Of a stretch of DNA of 64,000 nucleotides, positions 31,185 through 42,235 are shown piece by piece. The translations under genes were made by a program, and so were the position numbers. The notes beneath the pieces are model-generated. The model searched no databases. It had not been told where the DNA came from and saw only the letters and a program-made list of their open reading frames with translations. This DNA comes from Lucinisca nassula (lineage: Eukaryota > Mollusca > Bivalvia > Lucinida > Lucinidae): the NCBI GenBank assembly GCA_963580285.1, contig OY757019.1, positions 65,368,587 through 65,432,586 on the forward strand, written 5' to 3'. Within the stretch, counting starts at the first letter, position 1. Every line of letters begins with the position of its first letter.

Positions 31185-34118
31185 ACTGTACTGTCCCTCC
31201 TCCCATAACTCCTGTCCTGTGCTGAACCTTACCTGCTCCCTTAACACCTGCCTATACTGTACTGCCCCTACAATAACTCCTGTCCTGTCTTCAACCATAC
31301 CTCCTATTACTCCTGTCCTGTCCTGTATTGTCCCTTCTCCCGTAACTCCCTGTCCCTCCCCCATGCCTCCTGCCCAATCCTGTACTATCTCTCCTACTAT
31401 AACTCCTACCCTGAATAATGCCTTCTCCCATAACTCCTGCCCCTTCATGTACTAACCTTCCTCCAATAACTCTTCTCCTGTCCTAGATCATACTTCTCCC
31501 ATGACTCCTGTCCCTTCCTGTACTAACCTTCCTCCCATAACTCCTGTCCTGCCCTAGATCATACCTTCTCCCATGACTCCTGTCCCTTCCTGTAGTAACC
31601 TTCCTCCCATAACTCCTGTCCTGCCTTAGATCATACCTTCTCCCATGATTCCTGTCCCTTCCTGTACTAACCTTCCTCCCATAACTCCTGTCCTGCCCTA
31701 GATCATACCTTCTCCCATGACTCCTGTCCCTTCCTGTACTAACCTTCCTCCCATAACTCCTGTCCTGCCCCAGATCATACCTTCTCCCATGACTCCTGTC
31801 TCTTCCTGTACTTACCTTCCTCCCATAACTCCTGTCCTGTCCTAGATCATACTTTCTCCCATGACTCCTGTCCCTTCCTGTACTGACCTTCCACCCATAA
31901 CCCCTGTCTTGTCCTAGATCATACCTTCTCCCATGACTCATATCCCTTCCTGTACTAACCTTCCTCCCATAACTCCTGTCCTGTCATGAGCAATACCTCC
32001 TCCTATAACACCTGCCATATCCTGTACTATCCCTCCCCCACCATAACTCCTGCCCCATCCTGTACTGCTCCTCCTCCCGTAGCACCTGGCCTGTCCACCT
32101 GCCCTGTCCTGAATAATTACTCCACCCATACCTCCTGTACCATCCTGTACTGTCCCTCCTCCCATAAATCTTGCCCTGTCCTGAACTATCCCTTCTACCA
32201 TAACTCCTACCCTGTGCTAAATCATCCCTCCTCATATAATTCCATCCCCCTATCTTGAACAATCCCTCCTCCCTTAACTCCTGCCCTGATCTGAACCATC
32301 CCTTCTCATATGACATTTGTTCCATCCTGAATAGTCCCTCCTCCCGTTATTCCAGTACTGCTGTGAATTGTCCCTTCTCCCATAGCTCCTACTCTGTCCT
32401 GAACCATCCCTCCTGCCTCGTCCTGAATAGTCCCTCCTCCCATTACTTCTGCACTATCCTGAACTCTCCTGTCCTGAACCATCCCTCCTTCCATGATCCC
32501 TGTCCCATCCTGAATTGTCCCACCTCACATTAATCTTTTGCTATCCTGAACAGTCCCTTCTCTCATACATACACCCATGACTCCTGCCATGTCCAGAAGC
32601 ATGCTTTCTCCCATGACCCCTATCCAATCCTGAATAGTCCCTCCTCCCATTATTCCTGCACTGTTATGAATTGTTCCTTCTTCCATAACTCTTACCCTGT
32701 CCTGAACCATCCCTCATCCAATGGCTCCTGCCCTGTCTTGAACCATCTCTCCTCCCATGACTCCGGCCCCATCCTGAATAGTCCCTCCTCCCATTACCCC
32801 TGCACTGTCCTTAACTGTCCCTCTTTCAATCACTGCTGCCCTGCCCTGAACCATCCACCCTTCCATGACTCCTGCCCCATCCAGAATACATGCAGTCCAT
32901 CCTTCCATTATTCCTGGACTATCCTGAACAGTCCCTTCCCCCATTCCTCCACCCATGACTCCTGTCCTGTCATGAACCACCTCTTCTCCCATGAGCCCTG
33001 TCCCATCCTGAACAGTCCATGATCCCATTATTCCTGCACTGTCATGAGTTGTCCCTTCTTCCATAAATCCTACCCTGTCCTGAACCATCCCTCCGCCCGT
33101 GACTCCATCACGGTCCTGAACTGTTCCCCTTTCAATCACTGCTGCCCTGCCCTGAGCCATCCATCATTCCATGGCTCCAGTGCCCCATTCTGAATACATG
33201 TAGTCCCTCCCAAGTCCTGTCCCTTTTTCCATGACTCCTGCCCCATCCTGAATAGTCAAGTCTCTAATTATTGCTGTCCTGCCCTGAACAGTCCCTTCTC
33301 CCATCCTCCACCCATGACTCTTGTCCTGCCCTGAACCACCCCTTCTCCCATGACCCCTGTCCCATCCTGAATAGTCCGACTTCTGCCCTGTCCTGAACCA
33401 TCTCTCCTCCCATGACTCCTGTCCCATCCTGAATAGTCCCTCCTACAATTACTCCTGCACTGTCCTGAACTGTCCCTCTTTCAATCAATGCTGCCCTGCC
33501 CAGAACCATCCCTCCTCCCATGACTCCATCACTGTCCTGAACTTTTCCTCTTTCAATCAATGCTGCCCTGCCCTGAACCATCCATCCTTCATGACTCTTG
33601 TCCCATCCTGAAAAAATGACATTGTAGTCCCTCCTCTCATTATTCATGGGCTGTCCTGAACAGTCCCTCCTCCAATCCCTCCATCCTTGACTCCTGTCCT
33701 GTCTTGAACCACCCCTTCTCCCATGACTCCTGCCCCATCCTGAAAATGCCCTCCTCCCATTATTCCTGTGATGTCCTGAACAATCCCTTTACCCATCCCT
33801 CCACTGAAGACTCCTGTCCTGTCCTGAACCACCCCTTCTCCCATAACTCCTGTCCCATCCTGAAAATGCCCTCCTCCCATTATTCCCGTGTTGTCCTGAA
33901 CAATCCCTTCTCCCATCCCTCCACTGAAGACTCCTATCCTGTCATGAACCACCCCTTCTCCCATAACTCCTGCCCCATCCTGAATAGTCCCTCCTCCCAT
34001 TATTCCTGCGCTGTCCTGAACAGTCCCTTCTCCCATCCCTCCACCCATGACTCCTGTCCTGTCCTCCGATGACCCCAGTCCCATCCTGAATAGTCCCTCC
34101 TTCCATTATTCCTGCACT
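31185..34118. repeat. 2.9 kb pyrimidine-rich minisatellite
   Basis: The basic period is ~36 bp (cctcccatgactcctg, ccctgtcctgaaccat). Higher-order forms are visible: a 72 bp dimer repeated about seven times at 31480-31980 (tcctgccctagatcatacc, cttcctgtactaacc) and a 120 bp unit repeated three times at exactly 33721, 33841 and 33961. The plus strand is strongly C+T. Long frames on both strands are repeat translations. Its right edge passes directly into an HP arm. Confidence 0.92.
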
Positions 34119-34119
34119 G

Positions 34120-34172
34120 TAGATCCTGATCTATGGCATATGATCTGGGTCTACACTGTTTGCCAAACCCAA
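34120..34172. repeat. HP hairpin element, short form
   Basis: gtagatcctgatctatggc faces gcatatgatctgggtctac, then actgtttgcc. It abuts the end of the minisatellite. Confidence 0.55.
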
Positions 34173-34425
34173 CAGTTGATTCCAGTAAATATTTTACAGG
34201 TAACATGCACACTTACTCTGACCCGGGCTCTGACCTCATAAAGTACGATAACGCTGCTAAACTTTGGTTGATTGATTGTCAATTGACCCTAAGTTACTAA
34301 GAAAAAAAGCTGTTCAGTGGTTAAGTCCATGTGACTGTCACTGACTTGTCAGAATAACTTTTAATAGAAAATAGCCGCCATGAGGTAAGAGTGTTGGGTA
34401 AGACTAAAAAGGCTTATCTGGGCTT

Positions 34426-34496
34426 GGCAAACAGTGTAGAGACAGATCAGATGCCGCAGGCTGTGGCATCTGATCAAGATCTGCCCTATTTGCTTA
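34426..34496. repeat. HP hairpin element
   Basis: ttggcaaacagtgtagagac, agatcagatgccgcag faces ctgtggcatctgatcaag and atctgccctatttgc. 34497-34759 shows nothing recognisable. Confidence 0.7.
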
Positions 34497-34759
34497 AAAA
34501 CTGGAATTTTTTAGTTGAATGAAACAGTTTAAATCTCAGTCCTGGACTATTTCCCAAACCTTTAGAATTCACAGACAATCAAATCACCAGACTGCATACT
34601 GTCAGTGCTTTGATTTATGCATGGACCTGTGACACTTCATTTTCATGAATATATTCTTTTAATACCGCTTAGGAGCTATGGCACTGTCAGTAACTTTCAG
34701 CGTTGCACTGAATTGAATTTTACCATGTGCAGATAATTTATAAACCATACAAGCAAGCA

Positions 34760-35062
34760 CCAGAGCTTGAAGAAATATATGGACTGCATGATGCTTCCAC
34801 GCAGACCTGAAACCAACCGCACACAAGTACTGCTAAACCGTTTTGAGGATCTAAGCCTGCCCAGGCGAAACGGTGCAAGTTGGACCATCCATGCTTATAA
34901 GCCCTATTGGTATCATTGGTTGGCAGGGCTTGAGATGTCATTTCATCTCAATGTCGGGTAAAAGTCCCACAAAATTGGAAGCAACATCTCCAAAATGACC
35001 TATACAGTGTTGACGGGGACATTACACCTCAAACCAATCAATCAAAAAGACAAAGATCATTA
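34760..35062 (+). mobile_element. SINE-A copy sharing its 3' flank with the next one
   Basis: Runs from agagcttgaagaaat to a caatcaatc tail. It is followed by agacaaagatcatta (35048-35062), the same 15 bp that forms the target duplication of the SINE-A at 35748. No matching 5' duplication is present here. Confidence 0.8.
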
Positions 35063-35400
35063 ACAAGATTGTTGGGTAAAAGGCTCACAAATTTGGAAGC
35101 AACATCTCGAAAATGACCTATGTAGTTTTTTTGGGGGGGGAGGGGGTTGGTGGTATGGCCCTTTCAAGATTATTTCACTCATATTGAGCTGATCAATAAT
35201 CAAAGGTGGGAGAGAACCGGAGTATCCAGAGAAAAACACCTGACCTTCCATTGCAGAACTTGGCGTTTCACATGTGACCCAAGCCAGACTCGAACCCACA
35301 GCAGTGAGAGACCTAATGATTAAGAGTCAGAGCTCTTATACACTAGACCACGGAGGCCCGCACTTATATAGTGTTGAAGGGATAAAAAACCAACAGCATT
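35063..35400 (+). mobile_element. SINE-A fragment split by SINE-T
   Basis: tgggtaaaaggctcac, aatttggaagcaacatctcg and aaatgacctatgtagt (35071-35126) are SINE-A. The sequence continues after the SINE-T as tatatagtgttgaaggg (35365-35381). Confidence 0.65.
35119..35372 (-). mobile_element. SINE-T inserted in a SINE-A tail
   Basis: A minus-strand SINE-T (35127-35364) with body landmarks catttcactcatattgagc-like text, acttggcgtttcacatgtg and the tRNA-like head ctagaccacggaggccc at the right. The target duplication is tat(g/a)tagt at 35119-35126 and 35365-35372. Confidence 0.8.
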
Positions 35401-35518
35401 CTGTACAGTGATAGCATTCAGCCTTAACCCAATCACTCCTGAGTCACTGAAATGGACACTTCCAACTTGAAATCCATTCTATAATAACCTATTGTAGGTG
35501 GGAAACTCCTAAAAGGTG

Positions 35519-35596
35519 TGGCCTGGCAAACAGTGCAGGCCCAGATCAGATGCAACAGAACATGGTGTCTGATCAGGGTCTGCTCTACTTGTTAAT
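35519..35596. repeat. HP hairpin element
   Basis: tggcctggcaaacagtgc, cccagatcagatgcaac faces tggtgtctgatcagggtc and tgctctacttgtt. It shares left-flank text (ggtgggaaa, aaggtgtggcc) with the copy at 26543, so the element may extend further left than the hairpin. Confidence 0.65.
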
Positions 35597-35732
35597 AGGA
35601 TTTTCCTTCAAAAATTAAATAAAAATGAGAAAGAAAAAGAAAATATGCCTTACACCCCTTAAATGACAAATGGGCTTTGTCCAACATATAGTAATGGAAG
35701 AGTCTGTACACAACAGGTTAAATTCGCAAATT

Positions 35733-36063
35733 AGACAAAGATCATTATAGCCCCCACCCAACGGGGCTTAAAGAAATATATGGGCAGCATGATGCTTCCA
35801 TGCAGAGCTGAAACTGACAGCACATTAGAACTGGTAAACTGCTTAGAGAATCTAAGACTGCCCAGGCAAAGTAGTATGAGTCTGACCCTCCATGCTTCTA
35901 AACCCTATTGGTTTCATTGGGCGACAGGGCTTGAGATGTCATTTCATCACAATGTCGGATAAAAGTCCCACAAAATTGGAAGCAACGTCTCCAAAATGAC
36001 CTGTACAGTATTGACGGGGACATTAAACCTCAAATCAATCAATCAAAAAGACAAAGATCATTA
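35733..36063 (+). mobile_element. SINE-A, full length, with target duplication
   Basis: 301 bp (35748-36048), the same length as the copy at 3547. It is flanked by agacaaagatcatta at 35733-35747 and 36049-36063. It starts tagcccccacccaac ggggctt and ends caatcaatcaaaa. Confidence 0.9.
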
Positions 36064-36796
36064 ACGAGATTGTAAATAGAGGACCATTAATTACAATAAC
36101 TGAATTAAGTCAAGGGAAGATAATTCAAAACCCAAGTGAGCAAGAGTTTTTTTTCCTTGCTTGCAACACATCTTCATGATATGGTTCATGCTGCTGTGAT
36201 GTTTCGTGAAAATATTCCATAGGGTTTAGGAGTTATGGCCTGCAGGCCGCGGACAAAGGTCATCAGCAATACTGTAAAACTCCTAAGATTTTGGACACCA
36301 CAAAAATGCCCTTATGCTATTCCTTGTAGGGGCATAATTACCTGTTGCTTTCTAGTACAACCAAGCAGTGCTATTTTTAACCACAGTTTTGTTTTAGGAT
36401 TGTTTGAAATACTTTTTTTGAATCATGGTGCCTCTCTGAGAAAATTGAAAAAAAAAAGTGTGAGAGACAACATTTCTTCACAGTCAGCATCCCAAAGTTT
36501 ATAATTGCAAGAAATGTTGAGTTTTGTGTGAACTCTTAAAAGGTTTCATTTTCATCATCTTATTTGCTGGTATGGTTCAAATCTTCCTGCTCAAAACAAC
36601 CGGTTAAGGTGAAGGTCATAGAGAGGGAGCAATCATTATTTAGTTTGATAAAATTTAAAGAGGAAAGTTCTGCATTTTCTTGTACAAAAATGCTGAATAA
36701 GATTACAGTTGTGTAAAATAAACATGTCCTTGGCCTTTCAAACAGGATTTGGTGTGATTTTGAAATAAATATTCATGCAATGCCATACTGTGAATT
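36064..36796. other. no gene seen
   Basis: AT-rich sequence. 36160-36260 (catgatatggttcatg, gtttcgtgaaaatattcc, gttatggcctgcagg) resembles a single decayed core unit. An 89-codon frame at 36235-36504 has no recognisable domain. Confidence 0.45.
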
Positions 36797-37116
36797 AAGT
36801 TACCACTGAAACCAGCCTTGGTAGCTCAGTGGGATGCGCGTCTGACTGGTGATCAGGAGGACGCGGGTTTGATAACCTGCTTGGGTCCGCAACTTTCTTT
36901 CATGGAAATCCTTTCTATGGTAATTCTGCCCCTTCCGCTGATTCAAGAAGGGCAGTTGTTAGTTTCTGGCGAAAGAATGTGCACTGTACTGGTTAACCGC
37001 TTACATATAAGCCTGCCCAGGAAAAGTGTGGACAGGTAAACTGACTGGCTCAAAAATGACCTAAAAGGTGTGGACTGGGCCATTAAACTCCAGTACAAAC
37101 AAACAAGTTACCACTG
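36797..37116 (+). mobile_element. SINE-B, tRNA-headed, full length
   Basis: 296 bp (36809-37104) flanked by the exact 12 bp duplication aagttaccactg (36797-36808, 37105-37116). The head is tRNA-like with the A box tggtagctcagtgg and the B box gggtttgataacc. The body block actggttaaccgctta, aagcctgcccagg and the 3' block aaaatgacctaaaagg, gccattaaactcc with a caaacaaac tail parallel SINE-A, so the two families share core and tail with different heads. Confidence 0.9.
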
Positions 37117-37149
37117 TATTGCATTTAACTTGAACATTAAGGCAGGATA

Positions 37150-37415
37150 AAAAATGAATGCAATACTGTTGTATGTTGAGTTACCGCAGTCTTGCATTCA
37201 AGTTTCTTGCCGGAAAGACAAACATAAAAATGCAATACAGTTGTATGTAGAGTTACTGCAGTGTTGCATTATCTGAAAAGAAATATATGTTAATGCAATA
37301 CTGTTGTATCTAGAGTTACTGCAGTGTTGCAAAAAATAAAAAATAGAAAAATTAAAAAAAATAAATGCAATAGTGTTGTATCTACAGATACTGCAGTATT
37401 GCATTCCGAAATACT
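37150..37415. repeat. right subterminal palindromes of the TIR element
   Basis: Four near-copies of a ~40 bp palindrome: tgcaatactgttgtatctag facing agttactgcagtgttgca. They lie about 70 bp apart, just inside the right TIR, and mirror the left group at 29515-29670. Confidence 0.8.
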
Positions 37416-37582
37416 GGTCGTTGAGATACAACTTTTTTTCAATTTCAAATATTTTGAAAATGGTTTATCAAAGGACCACAAGATTTTTACAGGATGTGTA
37501 TGATTAACAATTATTTCCATTTCTGTAAAAAACTCATTTTCACCAAAACACGGAGTTACTGCAGTCTTGCGCTGAGGGGACG

Positions 37583-38450
37583 CTATGTAAATCCAGGAGG
37601 CCCGGGGACGGGGCCATTTTTGGCCCAAGGGCAATAATTTGAAAAATCCTGGTAGAGGTCCACTAGATGAAGCTTCATACCAAACATCAAAGACCTGGGC
37701 ATTCTGGTTCCAGACAAGAAGGTTTTTAAAGGTTTTCCCTATATAAGCCTATGTAAATCCAGTAGGCCCCGGGGCGGGGCCATTTTTGGCCAAAGGGCAA
37801 TAATTTGAACATCCTTGGTAGAGGTCCACTAGATGAAGCTTAATACCAAACATCATGACCTAGGCCTTCTGGTTCAAGACAAGAAGATTTTTTGAGCTTT
37901 TCCCAACATAAGCCTATGTAAAACCAGTGGGCCCTGGGCGGGGGCCATTTGTGGCCCCAGGGCAATAATTTGAGCAATCGGGGTAGAGGTCCACTAGATG
38001 AAGCTTCATACCAAACATCAAAGACCTGGGCCTTCTGGTTCCAGACAAGAAGATTTTTAAAGGTTTTCCCTATATAAACCTATGTAAAACCAGTGGGCCC
38101 CGGGGCCGGGCCATTTTTGGCCCCGGGGCAATAATTTGAACAATCTTGGTAAAGGTCCACTAGACGAAGCTTCATACTAAATATCAAAGACCTGGGCCTT
38201 CTGGTTTCAGACAAGAAGATTTTTAAAGGTTTTCCCTATATAACCCTATGTAAAACTGGTTTGCCCCACCCCGGGGTCATTTTTGGTCCCAGGACTATAA
38301 TTTGAACAATCTTGGTAGAGGTCCACTATAAGAAGCTTCAAACCAAATATCAATGACCTGGGCCTTCTAGTTTCATACAAGAAAATTTTAAAGGTTTTCT
38401 CCCTTTTGTTGCCATGGCAACCAGAGTTCTGCATTGAATTGAATTCTACG
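37583..38450. repeat. T2 core array, right part
   Basis: Continues the array interrupted at 29269, beginning ctatgtaaatccagg. About five units precede the F1 right end. A unique tail with gttgccatggcaaccagag (38409) follows. Confidence 0.9.
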
Positions 38451-38628
38451 AACACCTTTGAGAGAGGACCACCTAAGGGTTATTTCTGCCAAGTAATATC
38501 CAAATCTGTTCAGTGGTTCAGGTGGAGATGTTGTTTGAAGAAATTGTGAACAGACGGACGGATGACGAGGACGACGGACGGTGACCGATCACAATAGCTC
38601 ACCCTGAGTCCTTGGCTCAGGTGAGCTA

Positions 38629-39297
38629 AAAAGGGACACAACCCCGCAAGGACAAGTCCGACCGAAAAGAAAAAATATACGGGTCCGCTTATTTTTCATG
38701 CTCTTGCTTTATATGAAATTTCAAGATCCTAGCTCAAGCTATTCTGTAGTTTACCTAGGTACTTACAGCGTAACGGACGGACTGACATTCTTAGGGAAGA
38801 ACCTTAATCAGGTCATCCAAACAATAGACCCAAACTGTATGCCAAATATCATGAGCCTAGCTCAAGCGGTTCACCAGATATTTTGTTCACAAGGTTTCCC
38901 TATAGCCACAATGCATAAGTCTAAAAAGGGGCATAACTCCATTAAATATTTTCAGAATTTCATCAAAAGTTAATCAGGTTATCTACACATTAGACCCAAA
39001 CTGTATGCCAAATATCATGAGCCTATCTCAAGCGGTTCTCCAGATATTTTGTTGAGAAGGTTTCCCTATAGCCACAATGCATGTCCAAAAAGGGGCATAA
39101 CTCCGTTAAATATTTACAGAATTTCGTCAAAAGTTAATCAGGTCATCTACACATTAGACCCAAACTGTATGCCAAATATCATGAGCCTAGCTCAAGCGGT
39201 TCTCCAGATATTTAGTTCACAAGGTTTCCCTATAACCACAATGTATAAGACAAAAAAGGTCCATAACTCCTAAAGGACAAGTCCGACGGAAAAGAAA
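38629..39297 (+). mobile_element. F7 right part and T4 units
   Basis: Resumes T4 after the F1 element (aaaaagggacacaac), then ccgcaaggacaagtccg, gaaaagaaaaaatatac, gggtccgcttatttttcatg and gcgtaacggacggactgac. From 38790 three further T4 units follow up to gacggaaaagaaa, where F2 enters. The gaaaagaaaaaatatacggg text at 38667-38686 is the unoccupied version of the F2 insertion site. Confidence 0.75.
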
Positions 39298-40432
39298 AAC
39301 AAGAGGCCCATGGGCCACTTCACTCACCAGAGGTCATGTGGTTTATACCATATACAGGCAAGATGCCCATCTTGGTCATGTGACAAGAAAAGGCCACCCT
39401 GAAATCAGTAAAATCCACTGTCTTGCCTTTTTTCCATACAATTGTCTATGTGACCAAACTTGACCATGATGTATAAACAGGTCAAGGTCAACCAAAGGTC
39501 ATCATTTGAACAAAATTGGTAGTGTCCGAGTCCCTGATGCTGCATACTAAGTTTCAAGGTCATGGGCCATTTGTTTCCTGAGTAGAAGTTTTTTTTAAGG
39601 TTTTTGCCATATATGGTCCTGGCAGCCATATTGGTCATGTAACCCAGTCCTTACGAACAAACTTTCATTCCCCCTTCCCATAGAAACGCCACATGTAATT
39701 TGGTTTCAATCAACCTAGCAGTATGAGTAGAGAAGAAGATTAAAAAACTGAATCTGAGCCATCAAGGACAAAGGTCAGCGGCCATTTGGTTCCTGAGAAA
39801 AAGATTTTTAAATGTTTTTACCATATATGGGCATGGCGGCCTTATTGGTCATGTTACCCAGTCCTTACAAACTTTCGTTCCCCCTTCCTACAGAGATCCA
39901 CTTGTAATTTGGTTTCAATGGACCCAGCAGTTTAAGTTGAGAAGATGATAAAAATACTGAATCTGAGTCTTCCCGGACAAAGGTCAGTAAAGGACCCTGA
40001 CCTTTGGAACTGACAAAATTCTATTCAGCTGAGTGCAAATATCATTTCTGATGCCACTAGCTACCATGCAATCAGAAAAATCCACTGTTTTGCCTTTTTC
40101 CATACAAATGTCTAAGTGACCATATTTGAACTTGGTAGGGTCGAGTCCCCGATGCTGCATACCAAGTTTTCCAGAACATCAGCCATTCGGTTCTTAAGAA
40201 GAAGATTTTTAAAGGTTTTTACCATATATGGGCATGGCGGCCATATTGGTCATATGACCCAGTCCTCACGAACAAACTTTCGTTCCCTCTTCCCACAGAG
40301 GCTCCACATGTAATTTGGTTTCAATTGGCCAAGTAGTTTCAGAGGAGATGTTGTTTGAAAATGTTGACGACGACGACGACGGACCAATGCCTATACTAGA
40401 AGCTCCCCGGAGCCTTCGGCTCTGGTGAGCTA
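39298..40432 (+). mobile_element. F2 Helentron-like element a, T10 core
   Basis: The left end has ggcccatgggcc then ctcaccagag. The right end has gacgacgacgacggac, a hairpin gagcc-ttc-ggctc (40410-40422) and tctggtgagcta. The core units (~215 bp, T10) carry accatatatgggcatggcgg, catgtgacccagtcc, aaactttcgttcccccttcc and tgtaatttggtttcaat. No ORF. Confidence 0.82.
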
Positions 40433-40594
40433 AAAATGTGCACTTAAGAATATACCTTGAAATAAGTATGGCGGTTGTAAAGGTTTTAATGTTATAGTTC
40501 ATATTTTTGCATAAATCTGCATAAATTATGCAAACTAACTATATCTAAAATTGGATTATCTTGGTTAGTACTTATACAATTTTCAAAAACAAAC
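40433..40594. other. right flank of F2 element a, duplicated elsewhere
   Basis: aaaatgtgcacttaagaata, ccttgaaataagtatggcgg and ttttaatgttatag recur after the F2 terminus at 45474-45540. Confidence 0.6.
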
Positions 40595-41690
40595 TAGAGC
40601 TGTCAGAGGATCTGACTATAGCCCCGCTATAGCGCTATCAGAGGAGTAAGACACATTGACTCTAAAAGCTTTTAACCTATCAGGGGAGCTTTCTTAGTTC
40701 CAGAGAAAACTTTAATATTTTTTTTTTTCTTTGCTGGGGAGATAACCCCAAGAGTAATGTTGTTGGCCATTATTTACTTACATCCACCTAATGTTCATGT
40801 TTATACAAAGTTTCAGCTTTCTAGCTTTCTTAGTACCTCAGAAAACTGTATCGAAAATATTTTTCATGGTTTGATGGTTAGAAAAGTGAAATGATTTTTT
40901 TACTTGCAGAAAATATCCTATCAGGGGAGATAACTCCAAGAGTTATGGGCCTTTGGCCATTATTTTGGTAAGGGCCATACATCCACCCACTTTTCATGTT
41001 CATACAAAGTTTCAGTATTCTAGCTTTCTTAGTTCCTGAGAAAACTGTCACCAAACCTTTTCATTTATTAAAAAAAACTATACTATCAGGGGAGATAACT
41101 CCAAAAGTAATGGGCCCTCGGCCATTATTTTGGTTAGCTCCCTATATCCACCCATTGTCCACATTTATGCAAAGTTTGAGGTTTCTAGCTTCTTTAGTTC
41201 CTGAGAAAACTGTGACCAAACATTTTCATTTAAAAAAAACCTATATTTTCATTTATTTAAAAAACCTATCAGGAGAGATAACTCCAACAGTTATGGGCCC
41301 TTGGCCATTATTTTGGTAAGCTCCCTATATCCACCCATTGTCCACATTTATGCAAAGTTTGAGCTTTCTAGCTTCTTTCGTTCCTGAGAAAACTGTGACC
41401 AAACATTTTCATTTAAAAAAACCTATCAGGGGAGATAACTCCAAGAGTTATGGGCCCTTGGTCATTATTTCGGTAAGGTCCGTGGAGGCACCCATTGTCC
41501 ACGTGTATACAAAGTTTTAGTTTTCTAGCTCTCTTAGTTTCGGGGAAAACTGTGACGAAAAAATAACGGAATAACGGAATTACGGAATTACAGAATTACA
41601 GAATTACGGAATTACAGAATTACGGAATGACAGGGCAAATCCAATATAGCCCCACTTTTCAAGCCCCACTTTTCAAGCGGGGCTATAATA
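40595..41690 (+). mobile_element. F4 Helentron-like element, complete
   Basis: The left end has gagctgtcagaggatctgac then tatagccccgct. The right end has gccccacttttcaag repeats folding to a hairpin and agcggggctataat, the complement of the left motif. The core is T11 (~170 bp, five units: caggggagataactccaag, tatgggcccttggccattat, tccacccattgtccac, gcaaagtttgagctttctag, cctgagaaaactgtgacc). A 9 bp minisatellite lies before the end. Confidence 0.8.
41568..41632. repeat. 9 bp minisatellite in F4
   Basis: About eight copies of attac(g/a)gaa just before the F4 right end. It sits where other families carry their GACGGAC-type tract. Confidence 0.8.
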
Positions 41691-41726
41691 ATACACATGT
41701 AGTTCATTTGTTGTCCTTGTATATGC

Positions 41727-42029
41727 TTTCTGTTTGTTTGAGTTTTGATGTTTAACATCCCTGTCACCATTATTTAGGTCATTTAGCAGACATTGCAACC
41801 AATTTTGTGGGACTTATCCCGACACTGAGATGAAATGACACCTCAAGCCCGGCCACAAAATGAAACCAATAGGGTTTATATGCATGGTTGGTCTGACTCG
41901 GACCACTTTGCCTGGACAGGCTTAAACATTCTAAGGGTTTACCAGTATTCTTGTATGGTCAATTTCAGCTCTGCCTGGTAACACCTTGCAGCCAAATCTG
42001 TTTCTCCAAGCTCTGATGGACAGGGGCCA
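41727..42029 (-). mobile_element. SINE-A copy
   Basis: A reverse-strand SINE-A from gtttgtttgagttttgatg to ctctgatggacaggggcc. It is near full length and diverged. No clear target duplication was found. Confidence 0.8.
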
Positions 42030-42099
42030 TTTGAAAAAGGTAAATCTATATAGGTAACTTATATGCATATGTATATGTTTATAGCACCATCATGAAAGG

Positions 42100-42235
42100 A
42101 GAGTATAAATAAAGGCTGAGCCAACATCCAACCTTTAGACATTTGTATGTATATCTGTTGAACTGATATATGTATTCCTGTCAGGAAATTTTGAATCAAT
42201 AAATATGACATTCACATTAAAAAAACAACAAAAAA
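42100..42235 (+). promoter_or_regulatory. TATA box and polyadenylation-like pair
   Basis: tataaataaa at 42104-42113 and aataaa at 42198-42203, followed ~16 bp later by an A-rich run (42218-42236). The spacing resembles the U3-R part of an LTR or a short retroposed 3' end. No LTR borders are recognised. F2 element b is inserted in the A-run. Confidence 0.3.

Larger units (their letters stand above)
29270..37582. mobile_element. 8.3 kb TIR element with 4 bp target duplication
   Basis: Terminal inverted repeats of ~30 bp. The left end starts cgtcccc and continues gcaagactgcagtaactc; the right end mirrors it, ending gagttactgcagtcttgc ... ggggacg. The flanks are ctat at 29266-29269 and 37583-37586, and the T2 unit is continuous without it (aagcctat|gtaaa). 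Multiple subterminal palindromes repeat the gcagtaactc motif. No transposase is recognised, so it is non-autonomous. The superfamily is unassigned; a 4 bp duplication is uncommon. Confidence 0.75.
28095..38628 (+). mobile_element. F1 Helentron-like element c, split by TIR element
   Basis: The left end has ggaccatgatggtcc then ctcacgtgagcta. The right end has tgacgaggacgacggacgg, a hairpin ctgagtc-cttg-gctcag style stem and gtgagcta at 38621-38628. T4 continues on both sides (gcataagtc | aaaaagggacacaac). Without the 8.3 kb insertion the element is about 2.2 kb of T2 units. Confidence 0.82.

Noticed and set aside
31179..34212. Many 60-150 codon frames on both strands
   Set aside because: All are translations of the 36 bp minisatellite. 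The same periodic peptides appear in several frames and no domain is present.
36817..36890. Functional tRNA gene
   Set aside because: The head of SINE-B, which has a complete body, a tail and a 12 bp target duplication.
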